DNA of 5,299 nt from Actinomycetota bacterium (GCA_013151655.1 JAADHX010000357.1:1-5299), one strand, 5' to 3'; positions 1 to 5,299 are shown, counted from the first letter of the stretch. The notes: generated from the letters alone by a model not told the origin. Numbers and translations are program-made.

Positions 1-231
1 CTCGAACACAATGTCTGGCAGGTCAGGTTGGGCCAGCAACCAATCGACCCCTTCGGCCGACGCGGCCAAGCCCTCGGTGGCGGCCCGTTTCAGACCTTCG
101 CTCTCTGGGTCGACACCGATCATCGAGTTCACATTGATGTGATCGGAGCGCATCAGCTTGTACATCAGATCGGAGCCGATATTGCCTGACCCCACGATGG
201 CAGCCGTAGCAACCGAACGTGAGCTACTCAT
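1..231 (-). CDS. Acetaldehyde dehydrogenase (acylating), N-terminal part, cut by window edge
   Basis: Oxidises acetaldehyde to acetyl-CoA with NAD+ and CoA, the last step of meta-cleavage lower pathways (DmpF/BphJ/MhpF/HsaG family), normally channelled from a partner 4-hydroxy-2-oxovalerate aldolase. The 77 visible codons run in frame off the left edge. They show the N-terminal Rossmann nucleotide-binding loop AIVGSGNIGSDLMYKL (about residues 11-26), followed by the family-typical MIGVDPESEGL, EGVDWLLA and PDIVFE blocks. The catalytic cysteine lies outside the window. The ATG at 231 overlaps the end of the hydratase gene by 8 bp (ATGAGTAG), and a G-rich stretch (CTGGGGG) lies about 8 nt upstream as a plausible ribosome binding site. 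The aldolase gene would be expected just beyond the window. Identification is secure; which pathway's ortholog this is cannot be told from the fragment. Confidence 0.95.
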   Translation of the reverse strand, partial: MSSSRSVATAAIVGSGNIGSDLMYKLMRSDHINVNSMIGVDPESEGLKRAATEGLAASAEGVDWLLAQPDLPDIVFE

Positions 232-1024
232 GACCAAGCCCCCAGGTTGTGGTCACAGATCCAAGGTCGCCGAAGTTTGCAACGACGGTGTCGCCTCGCA
301 AAATCGGTTTCATGGGGCCAAGGGCTCCTGTCATCAGAACCTCACCGGCACGAAGTGGGGCACCGCGGGCGCACATGGTGTCGGCCAACCAACGCGCCGC
401 TTGCAACGGATGGCCCATACATGCTGCCCCGGTTCCAGTGCTGACCTCGTCGCCATTGATGGCCATCGACATCGGAATTGTCCGCAGGTCGACTCGATCG
501 AGCGGGACCGGTTTACCGCCCAGTACATAGACGCCGCAACTGGCGTTGTCGGCCACGGTATCGACTATACGAATATCCCAGTCGACGATTCGGCTGTCGA
601 CCACCTCAATCGATGGAAGGGCGTAGGCCGTGGCCCAGATGATGTCGTTGAAGCTGTGTTCGCCTTTGTTGAGGTCGTGTTCGAGCACCAGGGCTACCTC
701 GGCCTCGGCTCTTGGCTGAATGAGACGGTCGAACTCGATCTCGACGCCATCGCCGTATTCCATATCGGCGAACAGCGTTCCGAAGTCGGGTTGGTCGACA
801 CCTATCTGAGCCATCACAGCCTTTGACGTGATGCCAATCTTGTGGCCACACACTCGGCGACCGGATTTGATAGCGAGCCTGGTGTTGAAGTCTTGGACCG
901 CGTAACCGGCAGCGACATCGGTCTCGGTGCCGAGGATCGATCGGACCGGCACGATTGGGAGGCCGGAGTTACTAGCCCCACGAAGGGCGGCCGCTGCGTC
1001 GGCTATAAGTGACTTGTCAACCAT
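224..1024 (-). CDS. 2-hydroxypenta-2,4-dienoate (2-oxopent-4-enoate) hydratase
   Basis: Adds water to 2-hydroxypenta-2,4-dienoate to give 4-hydroxy-2-oxovalerate in the cytoplasm (MhpD/BphH/DmpE/HsaE type, fumarylacetoacetate-hydrolase-like fold). The 266 residues match the family's usual length of about 260. Visible landmarks are GHKIGITS with the conserved lysine at residue 62, QPDFG at 78-82, the metal-binding ExE pair in PRAEAEVALVL (E107, E109), the third metal ligand in SIEVVDSR (E140), the IVDTVADNASCG block (153-164), and the C-terminal AGEVLMTGALGP plus FGDLGSV. The ATG at 1024 overlaps the tautomerase stop by 8 bp (ATGGTTGA). There is no strong Shine-Dalgarno, so translational coupling is likely. 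The gene is a paralog of the broken decarboxylase-like gene upstream. The VADNASCG block and the ALGP motif favour hydratase over decarboxylase, but substrate detail is inferred from family and context. Confidence 0.93.
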   Translation of the reverse strand: MVDKSLIADAAAALRGASNSGLPIVPVRSILGTETDVAAGYAVQDFNTRLAIKSGRRVCGHKIGITSKAVMAQIGVDQPDFGTLFADMEYGDGVEIEFDRLIQPRAEAEVALVLEHDLNKGEHSFNDIIWATAYALPSIEVVDSRIVDWDIRIVDTVADNASCGVYVLGGKPVPLDRVDLRTIPMSMAINGDEVSTGTGAACMGHPLQAARWLADTMCARGAPLRAGEVLMTGALGPMKPILRGDTVVANFGDLGSVTTTWGLGHE

Positions 1025-1277
1025 CGGCTTTGTGGTCTTCGTTCGTTTGGGTTTGGTCGCTCTCTAGGGCGGCTTCGGTGGCCAGTCGAGCTTGTTTGTC
1101 GGCTAGTAGCTCGCCGCCAGCCATAAAGTCGGTGTTCTCAAACTCGCCGATCCAGACTCGCACTGACTGTCTAGGTACACCGATGTGTTCGACCATGGCA
1201 TCGGTTATGGCGTTCATCAACGCCAGCTTCTGCTGCGGCGTTCTGCCCTTAGCCATGTGAATGTTGACCAGTGGCAC
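1017..1277 (-). CDS. 4-oxalocrotonate tautomerase (2-hydroxymuconate tautomerase)
   Basis: Converts 2-hydroxymuconate to its 2-oxo isomer, the substrate of the decarboxylase, in the dehydrogenative branch of catechol meta-cleavage (XylH/DmpI family). The start is a GTG at 1277, which puts proline directly after the initiator Met. That proline becomes the catalytic Pro-1 after Met removal. Counting from it, Arg11 (in KGRTPQQK), Arg39 (in SVRVWIGEF) and Phe50 (in NTDFMAGGEL) all fall exactly where the canonical enzyme has its catalytic and binding residues. The classic enzyme is about 62 residues. This one is 85 after Met removal, with an extra polar, charged tail from about residue 63 (ATEAALESDQTQTNEDHKADG). 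A modest ribosome binding site, AGGG (1285-1288), lies 7 nt upstream, and the preceding gene's stop is only 3 bp away. The identification is strong. Confidence 0.94.
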   Translation of the reverse strand: MPLVNIHMAKGRTPQQKLALMNAITDAMVEHIGVPRQSVRVWIGEFENTDFMAGGELLADKQARLATEAALESDQTQTNEDHKADG

Positions 1278-1290
1278 TGGCTAACCCTGG

Positions 1291-1379
1291 CCCGAGATCG
1301 AGACCGACCCGAGGTGCGAATAACGGGCGGTGGCCACAGTTCCGGGACCGAGCGGGCGAGCGTCGGTGGCTGCCCCGGC
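1291..1379 (+). repeat. Inverted repeat, arm 1 (89 bp, perfect): original 3' end of the decarboxylase gene
   Basis: The reverse complement of this segment is identical base for base to 1661-1749. On the minus strand this arm encodes the family-like C-terminus AGAATDARPLGPG onward to YSHLGSVSIS, so it is the original copy. The match stops sharply at both ends (1290 against 1750 and 1380 against 1660 differ). The arms are separated by 281 bp (1380-1660). There are no transposase genes, target-site duplications or attachment-site signs, so it is not an insertion sequence. Confidence 0.97.
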
Positions 1380-1660
1380 CAATCCAGCCGGCTTCGAGTT
1401 TCAGACCATGTTTGCCCACATGGTTAGCCAGCATTGCAAGACACTCGGCCGGGTCGCCGAGAAGGGCTGCGCCGGTGGCAGTGCCGGTGATTTCGCCATC
1501 GACTTCGAACACACAGCCAAGGGTTGTCAGATCGGCCTCGCGAGACCCGACGCCTTCGGTTCCGATAGCAACCCGCGCCGCCGAGGTGTTGTCGGCAATA
1601 ACGTCTGGCAGCGTGAACGAGAAAGCCTCGTAGCGAGAGTCGATGACCTCGATTCCGCCT

Positions 1661-1749
1661 GCCGGGGCAGCCACCGACGCTCGCCCGCTCGGTCCCGGAA
1701 CTGTGGCCACCGCCCGTTATTCGCACCTCGGGTCGGTCTCGATCTCGGG
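1661..1749 (-). repeat. Inverted repeat, arm 2 (89 bp, perfect): reversed copy inserted mid-gene
   Basis: This is the exact reverse complement of 1291-1379. In the direction of the gene it reads as nonsense with a TAA at 1717-1719. Read on the opposite (plus) strand it would encode the decarboxylase C-terminus. It takes the place of the stretch between the ExE motif and the IEVIDSR motif, where the hydratase next door has 33 residues from first to last metal Glu; here the spacing is 34. It therefore replaces sequence nearly length-for-length rather than adding to it. Confidence 0.97.
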
Positions 1750-2060
1750 TTCGCAGCGCGGGTGAATGAGCCCACCTAGGTCGACTTCACCCGTCGAGTC
1801 GAGAACCGACGAGGCTGCGACCCAGCCATATACAGGTTCTGAGACGCCCATCTGTTCTTGTTTGGCAGCCGATGTAAGCCCCAACTTGGCTCCGGCCAAG
1901 GTGTCGCCACGCCCAAGCTGCAATTCGAGCAGAGCAGACTGAATGGCATAAGCATCGTCGATACCGAGTTCGTCGACCTGTTTGGTGATTGCGGTGACGT
2001 CTTGGCGCTCGTCGACCGCAGCAAGTAGGTAGGCGGCCCAACGGGCGTGGTCGATCGACG

Positions 2061-3317
2061 TCATGTTTGGCCAAGTTCGGTTCGGGCCGCAGCCGCGTCT
2101 AAGTGGAGTTGTTTCATTTCGGAGGCGATTGGGCTGTAGCGCATCGAACCATGTTCGATCCAGTCGGTGGCGAACTGTGAACCGCGCCCGAACTTCGACC
2201 TTTCGAGGGGCAACTTCACTACATCGTGGGGTTCGCGAACAACCGCAACCGGGTCGCGGCCTTCGCTCACTGCTCTGATGGCATCGCGGAACATGCGGCG
2301 ACAGGCCACCACACCAACGTCGCTCTTGGTGATCTTTTCATTGGTTCGATCGGCGACCTCGCCTTGGCTAACCCAAGCCATGATGTCTTGACCCTCGATG
2401 TAGTCGACGACGAATCGGTCGTTGTCATCGATCCAGTCGATGGGGTAGTCGACACAGCGAGTGTCGCCGCTGACGTCGGCACCCTCTGGTGCATGAACTG
2501 TGTAGAACATGACGTGGGTATGGGTGTCGTCGACGGGCACCCTGATCTGCATCTGGAACACGCCGTTGCCACCCACCCACATCTTGAACGGAAACACGAG
2601 CGGGTGGCCGATCTTCCAATCGTCGCTTTCTTCGTCTTGACCCACCAACAACCGTCGTTTGATGATGCCGTGTTCGAAGTTGTCGAACGCCACCTTTTCG
2701 TGTCTGTTGCCACCAAACGAACCAGGCATTGGCGTGCCTTGCTGGGCGGCAATGAACTCGAAGTAGTTCCCGTGCAACGCCTCGACATGATAGGGATCGA
2801 CCGAGTTCTCCATTATCTGGAGCCAGTTGCACGGAATTACGGCATGACCAATGTCGCGAATGCCATCCATCACGTATGCCTCGTAGCGCGGCAATTCTGG
2901 AGCGGGCGCCTCGCCAACGTAGGCCCACACCAACCCGCCCATTTCTTGGGCGATACCCGCTGGTATCGAACACCCCTCGCGAAATTTGGCCGATGAATCT
3001 GGTTCGGCCAGAATCTCGACGCAGTTGCCTGCTGGATCAAATTTCCACCCGTGATAACCGCAGCGAAGGCCGTCGGTTTCGACGATGCCAAAGACCATCG
3101 ACGCACCACGGTGCGGACATCGTTCGGCCACGATTCCATAACCGTCGGCGGTCTTGAACACGGCCCAGTCCTCGCCTAGGAGGCGAGCCTTCTTAGTCGG
3201 GAACTCGTCGAGTTCGCGAACGAACGCCACGGGATACCAGTAGTGGCGAAGCACATCACCCATAGGTGTTCCTGGACCCACCTGCGTGAGTTCTTCGTTC
3301 TGCTGTTTTGTAAGCAT
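2061..3317 (-). CDS. Rieske [2Fe-2S] non-heme iron oxygenase, alpha (terminal oxygenase) subunit
   Basis: Likely hydroxylates or O-demethylates an aromatic compound using O2 and electrons from a separate reductase (none in the window). With the start chosen at ATG 3317 the protein has 418 residues. The N-terminal block VGPGTPMGDVLRHYWYPV (13-30) is typical of the phthalate-dioxygenase-like, single-subunit group. The Rieske cluster ligands are C67 and H69 (CPHRG) and C86 and H89 (CGYHGW). The mononuclear iron site is NSVDPYHVEALHG, with bridging D174 and ligands H177 and H182; the likely third ligand is D311 in GQDIMAWVSQG. The motif ADRTNEKITKSDVGV (322-336) is also typical of this group. Start choice: family proteins begin close to MLTKQQNEEL, and AAGGAG (3331-3336) lies 12 nt upstream. 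An in-frame ATG at 3359 would add 14 atypical residues. The stop overlaps the decarboxylase start (ATGA). Substrate cannot be fixed from sequence; LigX-like O-demethylases and phthalate-type dioxygenases are the nearest families I recognise. Confidence 0.93.
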   Translation of the reverse strand: MLTKQQNEELTQVGPGTPMGDVLRHYWYPVAFVRELDEFPTKKARLLGEDWAVFKTADGYGIVAERCPHRGASMVFGIVETDGLRCGYHGWKFDPAGNCVEILAEPDSSAKFREGCSIPAGIAQEMGGLVWAYVGEAPAPELPRYEAYVMDGIRDIGHAVIPCNWLQIMENSVDPYHVEALHGNYFEFIAAQQGTPMPGSFGGNRHEKVAFDNFEHGIIKRRLLVGQDEESDDWKIGHPLVFPFKMWVGGNGVFQMQIRVPVDDTHTHVMFYTVHAPEGADVSGDTRCVDYPIDWIDDNDRFVVDYIEGQDIMAWVSQGEVADRTNEKITKSDVGVVACRRMFRDAIRAVSEGRDPVAVVREPHDVVKLPLERSKFGRGSQFATDWIEHGSMRYSPIASEMKQLHLDAAAARTELGQT

Positions 3318-3330
3318 GGCGCTCGTTCGC

Positions 3331-3336
3331 TCCTTA
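3331..3336 (-). promoter_or_regulatory. Shine-Dalgarno for the Rieske oxygenase gene
   Basis: Reads AAGGAG on the minus strand, 12 nt before the ATG at 3317. The spacing is a little long. It lies downstream of the in-frame ATG at 3359, so it supports the shorter 418-residue start. Confidence 0.65.
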
Positions 3337-3341
3337 GCTTG

Positions 3342-3370
3342 GCCGGGTTGGCTGAACAAGCCAGCCCGGC
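3342..3370. promoter_or_regulatory. Strong intergenic hairpin between the phosphotransferase-type gene and the oxygenase gene
   Basis: In the transcript (minus strand) it folds as GCCGGG-C-UGGCU, loop UGUUC, AGCCA-A-CCCGGC: 11 pairs with a single C/A mismatch. It lies in the 66-bp gap, 13 nt after the upstream stop codon and 5 nt before the oxygenase ribosome binding site. There is no following U-run, so it is not a convincing intrinsic terminator. It could stabilise or delimit the upstream message or tune expression of the downstream genes. The base pairing is seen; the function is inferred. Confidence 0.55.
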
Positions 3371-3383
3371 ACGATCGGCGGTT

Positions 3384-5180
3384 CTATTCGAGAATCGTGA
3401 CGGTTCCGGCAGATCCGTCGACACGAATTCGGTCACCGGTCTTGATCTTGTTGGTCCCGAATCCGGTTCCTGTCACTGCAGGCACCCCGTACTCGCGACA
3501 AACAATGGCCGCGTGGCTCATCATGCCGCCGATATCGGTTACACAAGCTTGGATCTTCGGGAACACAGGAGCCCAGCTAGGCGCCGTTATCGGTGCTACC
3601 AGAATCTCGCCATCCAACACGTCGGCCAGGTCTTCTGGATCGAACACCAGGCGGGCTAGGCCCTCAACGGTTCCTGGTGATGCTGCCATTCCGGTAAGCG
3701 AACCATCGTCGGACTCATCAGCTCCAAGCCAGTTGTTAACCGACTCGCTGGTAATGCCCCACAACATGATCGTGAACGGCTCGGTGATTACCTCTGGAGG
3801 TGCACCGAGGGCCTTTGGTGGGCTCCAAGCCAGAAGTTTCTGATGGATCTCGCGGCGACGCTCGATCTTTGGACCCCAATGGTGGGCCGACGCGGTCGGT
3901 GCGTTGACAGCCCAGTTGGAGTAGTAATCCCACAACACCTCGTTCACTTCGTCGCGGCGAAGGAACATGATGTCGTCGTCGGCCGACATCAGCCCGTCTG
4001 TGGCCAACGTTGCGCCTAGCTCTTTGACCTTGCGCCATATGACCGACATCGTCCAATGTTCGATGTAGAAGTTGTGGTTCTCAACGTACGGGAACACGAC
4101 TCGGGCCAACCCAAGCTTGCTGTCGAAAGCTTCACGATCTTCGTCGGTACCCAACAGATCGCGGTACTCGCCGACAATGCGGTCTCGTTCTGCGGTGATG
4201 GCCTCGATCGGACGGGTGATGTCGGCCCCAGCTTCGATCTTGGTGATGTAGTCGCGAACATACGCGTACGGAATCTCTGGGTAGTCGCGCCAAGTTTTGT
4301 CGAAATGGTAGAAACCGTTACCCGAGGTGAAGTTGAACCAGGGATCTTTGGCTACGTCCCAGGCTGCCTGCCATTCAGCACCAGCGTCGCCTTCGAGGGC
4401 CACGTTGTTCGGGTCGTCGAACGCTCTGGCAATGCCAAGATCGACAGCCATTTGGGCCAGCACCTTGAGTTCTTCGTTTGGCCGGAAGAGGTCTACTTCG
4501 ACACCAGCCACCATCTTGGCGATGCCAAGGTCGGGGATCGATGGGAACGCCTCTTTACAGAACCCGAAGAAGTCGAGGTAAGCCGCATAACCAAGGTTAA
4601 GGAACTCGAAGTGATAGTTCCAAGTCTTGTGAATGAGATCCTTGAATCGGTTGTATTCCGACATCAGGTGATAACCAGAGCCAACACCAAGACCCTCAGT
4701 TACGACCGACAGATCTTCGATCTCGGGAAGTGGAGCAAAGTCGAGCGAAGAAATTTCGTCGATTGTCGACTTGACCTTCACCAGCCAGTCTTCATATAGC
4801 TGGTCCCAGTTCATGAAGTAGTGACCAGCACGTTCGGTGAACTGCGGAATTCGGGCCTCGATCTTGTCGGGATCAACACCAACCGGCGACAGGAAGGCGT
4901 ACCCGTACAACACTCGAAAGTCGATGCCCTCTGCCGGTGGAATTCGGTAGTGCCGGCTGTTCATCTGGCTTAGCGAGGCGATCGCCATCTCCATGAAGGT
5001 GGAGTCCCATGGAGTGAGGGCCTTGCCCCAGTGCATCGAATCCCAGAACCAGAAGCGGTCGTCTTCGTATTCGCGACGAGCTTCGCCGAAACTCACCGAA
5101 TATGGATATAGCTCTTCCCACCCTTCGACACCATCTGGTCCTTCGACCTCACTCGGATTTGGAAACTTCTGCTCAGCCAT
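3384..5180 (-). CDS. PEP-utilising-enzyme mobile (phosphohistidine swivelling) domain protein, phenylphosphate synthase subunit A / CreH-like
   Basis: 598 residues. The C-terminal domain (about 497-598) is the swivelling phosphohistidine domain of PEP synthase / pyruvate phosphate dikinase. It starts at GMAASPGTVEGLARLV (497-512) and contains TDIGGMMSHAAIVCREYGVP (548-567) with the phosphate-carrying histidine H556, then GTNKIKTGDRIRVDGSAGTV. Residues 1-490 are a long, mostly helical, Trp/Tyr/Phe-rich region with no ATP-grasp signature and no PEP-binding barrel. This layout and length fit the larger subunit of phenylphosphate synthase (PpsA, Thauera) and CreH of Corynebacterium p-cresol catabolism, which transfer phosphate from a partner ATP-grasp subunit (PpsB/CreI) via the histidine to a phenol. 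No partner is in this window; it may lie upstream of 5299. The ATG at 5180 follows AGGGGG (5189-5194) by 8 nt. It is the first gene fully in the window of what looks like one operon with the oxygenase and meta-pathway genes. The domain call is firm; the phenol-phosphorylating role is an inference from architecture and context. Confidence 0.8.
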   Translation of the reverse strand: MAEQKFPNPSEVEGPDGVEGWEELYPYSVSFGEARREYEDDRFWFWDSMHWGKALTPWDSTFMEMAIASLSQMNSRHYRIPPAEGIDFRVLYGYAFLSPVGVDPDKIEARIPQFTERAGHYFMNWDQLYEDWLVKVKSTIDEISSLDFAPLPEIEDLSVVTEGLGVGSGYHLMSEYNRFKDLIHKTWNYHFEFLNLGYAAYLDFFGFCKEAFPSIPDLGIAKMVAGVEVDLFRPNEELKVLAQMAVDLGIARAFDDPNNVALEGDAGAEWQAAWDVAKDPWFNFTSGNGFYHFDKTWRDYPEIPYAYVRDYITKIEAGADITRPIEAITAERDRIVGEYRDLLGTDEDREAFDSKLGLARVVFPYVENHNFYIEHWTMSVIWRKVKELGATLATDGLMSADDDIMFLRRDEVNEVLWDYYSNWAVNAPTASAHHWGPKIERRREIHQKLLAWSPPKALGAPPEVITEPFTIMLWGITSESVNNWLGADESDDGSLTGMAASPGTVEGLARLVFDPEDLADVLDGEILVAPITAPSWAPVFPKIQACVTDIGGMMSHAAIVCREYGVPAVTGTGFGTNKIKTGDRIRVDGSAGTVTILE

Positions 5181-5299
5181 TTCAAATACCCCCTGCGGAT
5201 GATTGGCCTGTCTAACTGAATTTCTAACTAGTCGGAATCGTTGGTTGACCTGTCGTGAAGCGGCGAAACAAGCGTCGACACAATCGACGACATCATGTC
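5181..5299 (-). other. Leader / intergenic region upstream of the cluster, possibly with the tail of an upstream gene
   Basis: A 119-bp stretch without a definite gene. The part nearest the start codon (5205-5235) is AT-richer and carries two direct copies of TCTAACT (5211-5217 and 5223-5229), 12 bp apart. Further up, CGTCGA and TCGACG form a perfect 6-bp inverted repeat around CACAA (5273-5289). Either could be a regulator site or chance; I cannot place convincing -35/-10 boxes. One minus-strand frame is open from the window edge to TAG at 5228-5230 (23 sense codons, ending HDRSTNDSD) with mostly G or C at third positions. It may therefore be the C-terminus of an upstream operon gene, but this is too short to be sure. 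Confidence 0.3.
5189..5194 (-). promoter_or_regulatory. Shine-Dalgarno for the swivelling-domain gene
   Basis: Reads AGGGGG on the minus strand with an 8-nt spacer (TATTTGAA) to the ATG at 5180. The reading frame stays open upstream to the window edge but has no further ATG or GTG, so this site fixes the start. Confidence 0.75.

Larger units (their letters stand above)
1281..2064 (-). pseudogene. 2-oxo-3-hexenedioate (4-oxalocrotonate) decarboxylase-like gene, disrupted by an internal inverted duplication
   Basis: The intact family member (DmpH/XylI/NahK type) decarboxylates 2-oxo-3-hexenedioate to 2-hydroxypenta-2,4-dienoate and forms a complex with the hydratase. From the ATG at 2064 the first 107-108 codons read normally: DAYAIQ, GAKLGLTS with the conserved lysine at residue 60, and HPRCEPEI with the ExE metal pair E105/E107. 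Translation then enters unrelated codons (about 1661-1749) and hits TAA at 1717-1719. In the same frame the family sequence resumes at GGIEVIDSRYEAF (third metal-ligand Glu) and runs through TLPDVIADNTSAA to LKLEAGWI near 1381. The remaining C-terminus, AGAATDARPLGPG then YSHLGSVSISGQG and TAG at 1281-1283, is in another frame, as if about 5 nt (2 modulo 3) were lost at 1379/1380. Expected length (about 261 codons) is nearly preserved. The gene starts in an ATGA overlap with the oxygenase. It is either a real pseudogene or a sequence artefact. Decarboxylase rather than a second hydratase is favoured by the adjacent tautomerase. Confidence 0.82.

Noticed and set aside
158..826. Long plus-strand open frame of 222 codons
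   Set aside because: It lies opposite the well-supported hydratase, has no recognisable motifs, and its translation looks like antisense shadow.
1249..1710. A separate 153-codon minus-strand gene starting at 1710 inside the decarboxylase region
   Set aside because: Its first ~16 residues come from the reversed repeat copy and its last ~45 from out-of-frame sequence. Only the middle is real family sequence in frame with the gene starting at 2064, so it is a fragment of that broken gene.
1291..1749. Inverted repeat as ends of an insertion sequence or other mobile element
   Set aside because: The 281-bp centre is ordinary decarboxylase coding sequence, arm 1 is that gene's own 3' end, and there is no transposase or target duplication.
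1330..1779. A plus-strand open frame spanning both repeat arms
   Set aside because: It arises because the inverted repeat gives the plus strand a coding-like stretch (arm 2 encodes the decarboxylase C-terminus on plus), but the 281-bp centre is clearly coding on minus.
2226..2996. Long plus-strand open frame of 256 codons
   Set aside because: It lies fully opposite the Rieske oxygenase, whose metal-ligand motifs leave no doubt about strand; no family features.
3318..3359. Longer N-terminus for the Rieske oxygenase from the ATG at 3359
   Set aside because: The extra 14 residues are unlike the family, cross the intergenic hairpin region and include the AAGGAG site that serves the ATG at 3317.
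3342..3370. Intrinsic terminator after the swivelling-domain gene
   Set aside because: The stem is strong but is not followed by a run of T in the transcribed direction; instead the next gene's ribosome binding site follows at once.
4056..4799. Plus-strand open frame of 247 codons
   Set aside because: It lies opposite the N-terminal half of the swivelling-domain protein, and no motif or ribosome binding site supports it.

Overview
The window is one minus-strand catabolic gene cluster from a moderately GC-rich bacterium, plausibly an actinobacterium. That placement rests only on codon style (frequent TCG Ser, GTC-GAC pairs) and on the kind of genes present. It is an inference, and an uncultured or metagenomic source is possible. 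No plus-strand gene is supported.

In transcription order (right to left) the layout is as follows. (1) 5181-5299 is a leader holding a good ribosome binding site and small repeats, possibly with the tail of an upstream gene. (2) 3384-5180 encodes a 598-residue protein with a C-terminal phosphohistidine swivelling domain, of the phenylphosphate synthase subunit A / CreH type. (3) 3318-3383 is a short gap with a strong hairpin. (4) 2061-3317 encodes a Rieske non-heme iron oxygenase alpha subunit. (5) 1281-2064 is a 2-oxo-3-hexenedioate (4-oxalocrotonate) decarboxylase-like gene that is broken as given. (6) 1017-1277 encodes 4-oxalocrotonate tautomerase. (7) 224-1024 encodes 2-hydroxypenta-2,4-dienoate hydratase. 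(8) 1-231 is the N-terminal part of acylating acetaldehyde dehydrogenase, cut by the window edge. From the oxygenase onward the genes overlap by 4-8 bp or sit 3 bp apart, so they almost certainly form one operon.

Together the four downstream genes are the lower part of a catechol meta-cleavage pathway: tautomerisation and decarboxylation of 4-oxalocrotonate, hydration of the resulting dienol, and (after an aldolase not seen here) conversion of acetaldehyde to acetyl-CoA. The oxygenase would act earlier, on the aromatic ring or an aryl ether. The swivelling-domain protein suggests that a phenolic substrate is first phosphorylated, as in anaerobic phenol activation (PpsAB) or p-cresol oxidation in Corynebacterium (CreHI). 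The combination of a phosphotransferase-type activator, a Rieske oxygenase and a meta pathway is the most interesting biological idea here.

The most striking structural feature is a perfect 89-bp inverted repeat (1291-1379 and 1661-1749). The true 3' end of the decarboxylase gene appears again, reversed, in the middle of the same gene. It replaces about 27 codons almost length-for-length and puts a stop codon in frame. Either a local template-switch mutation inactivated the gene, or the sequence is chimeric or misassembled at this spot.
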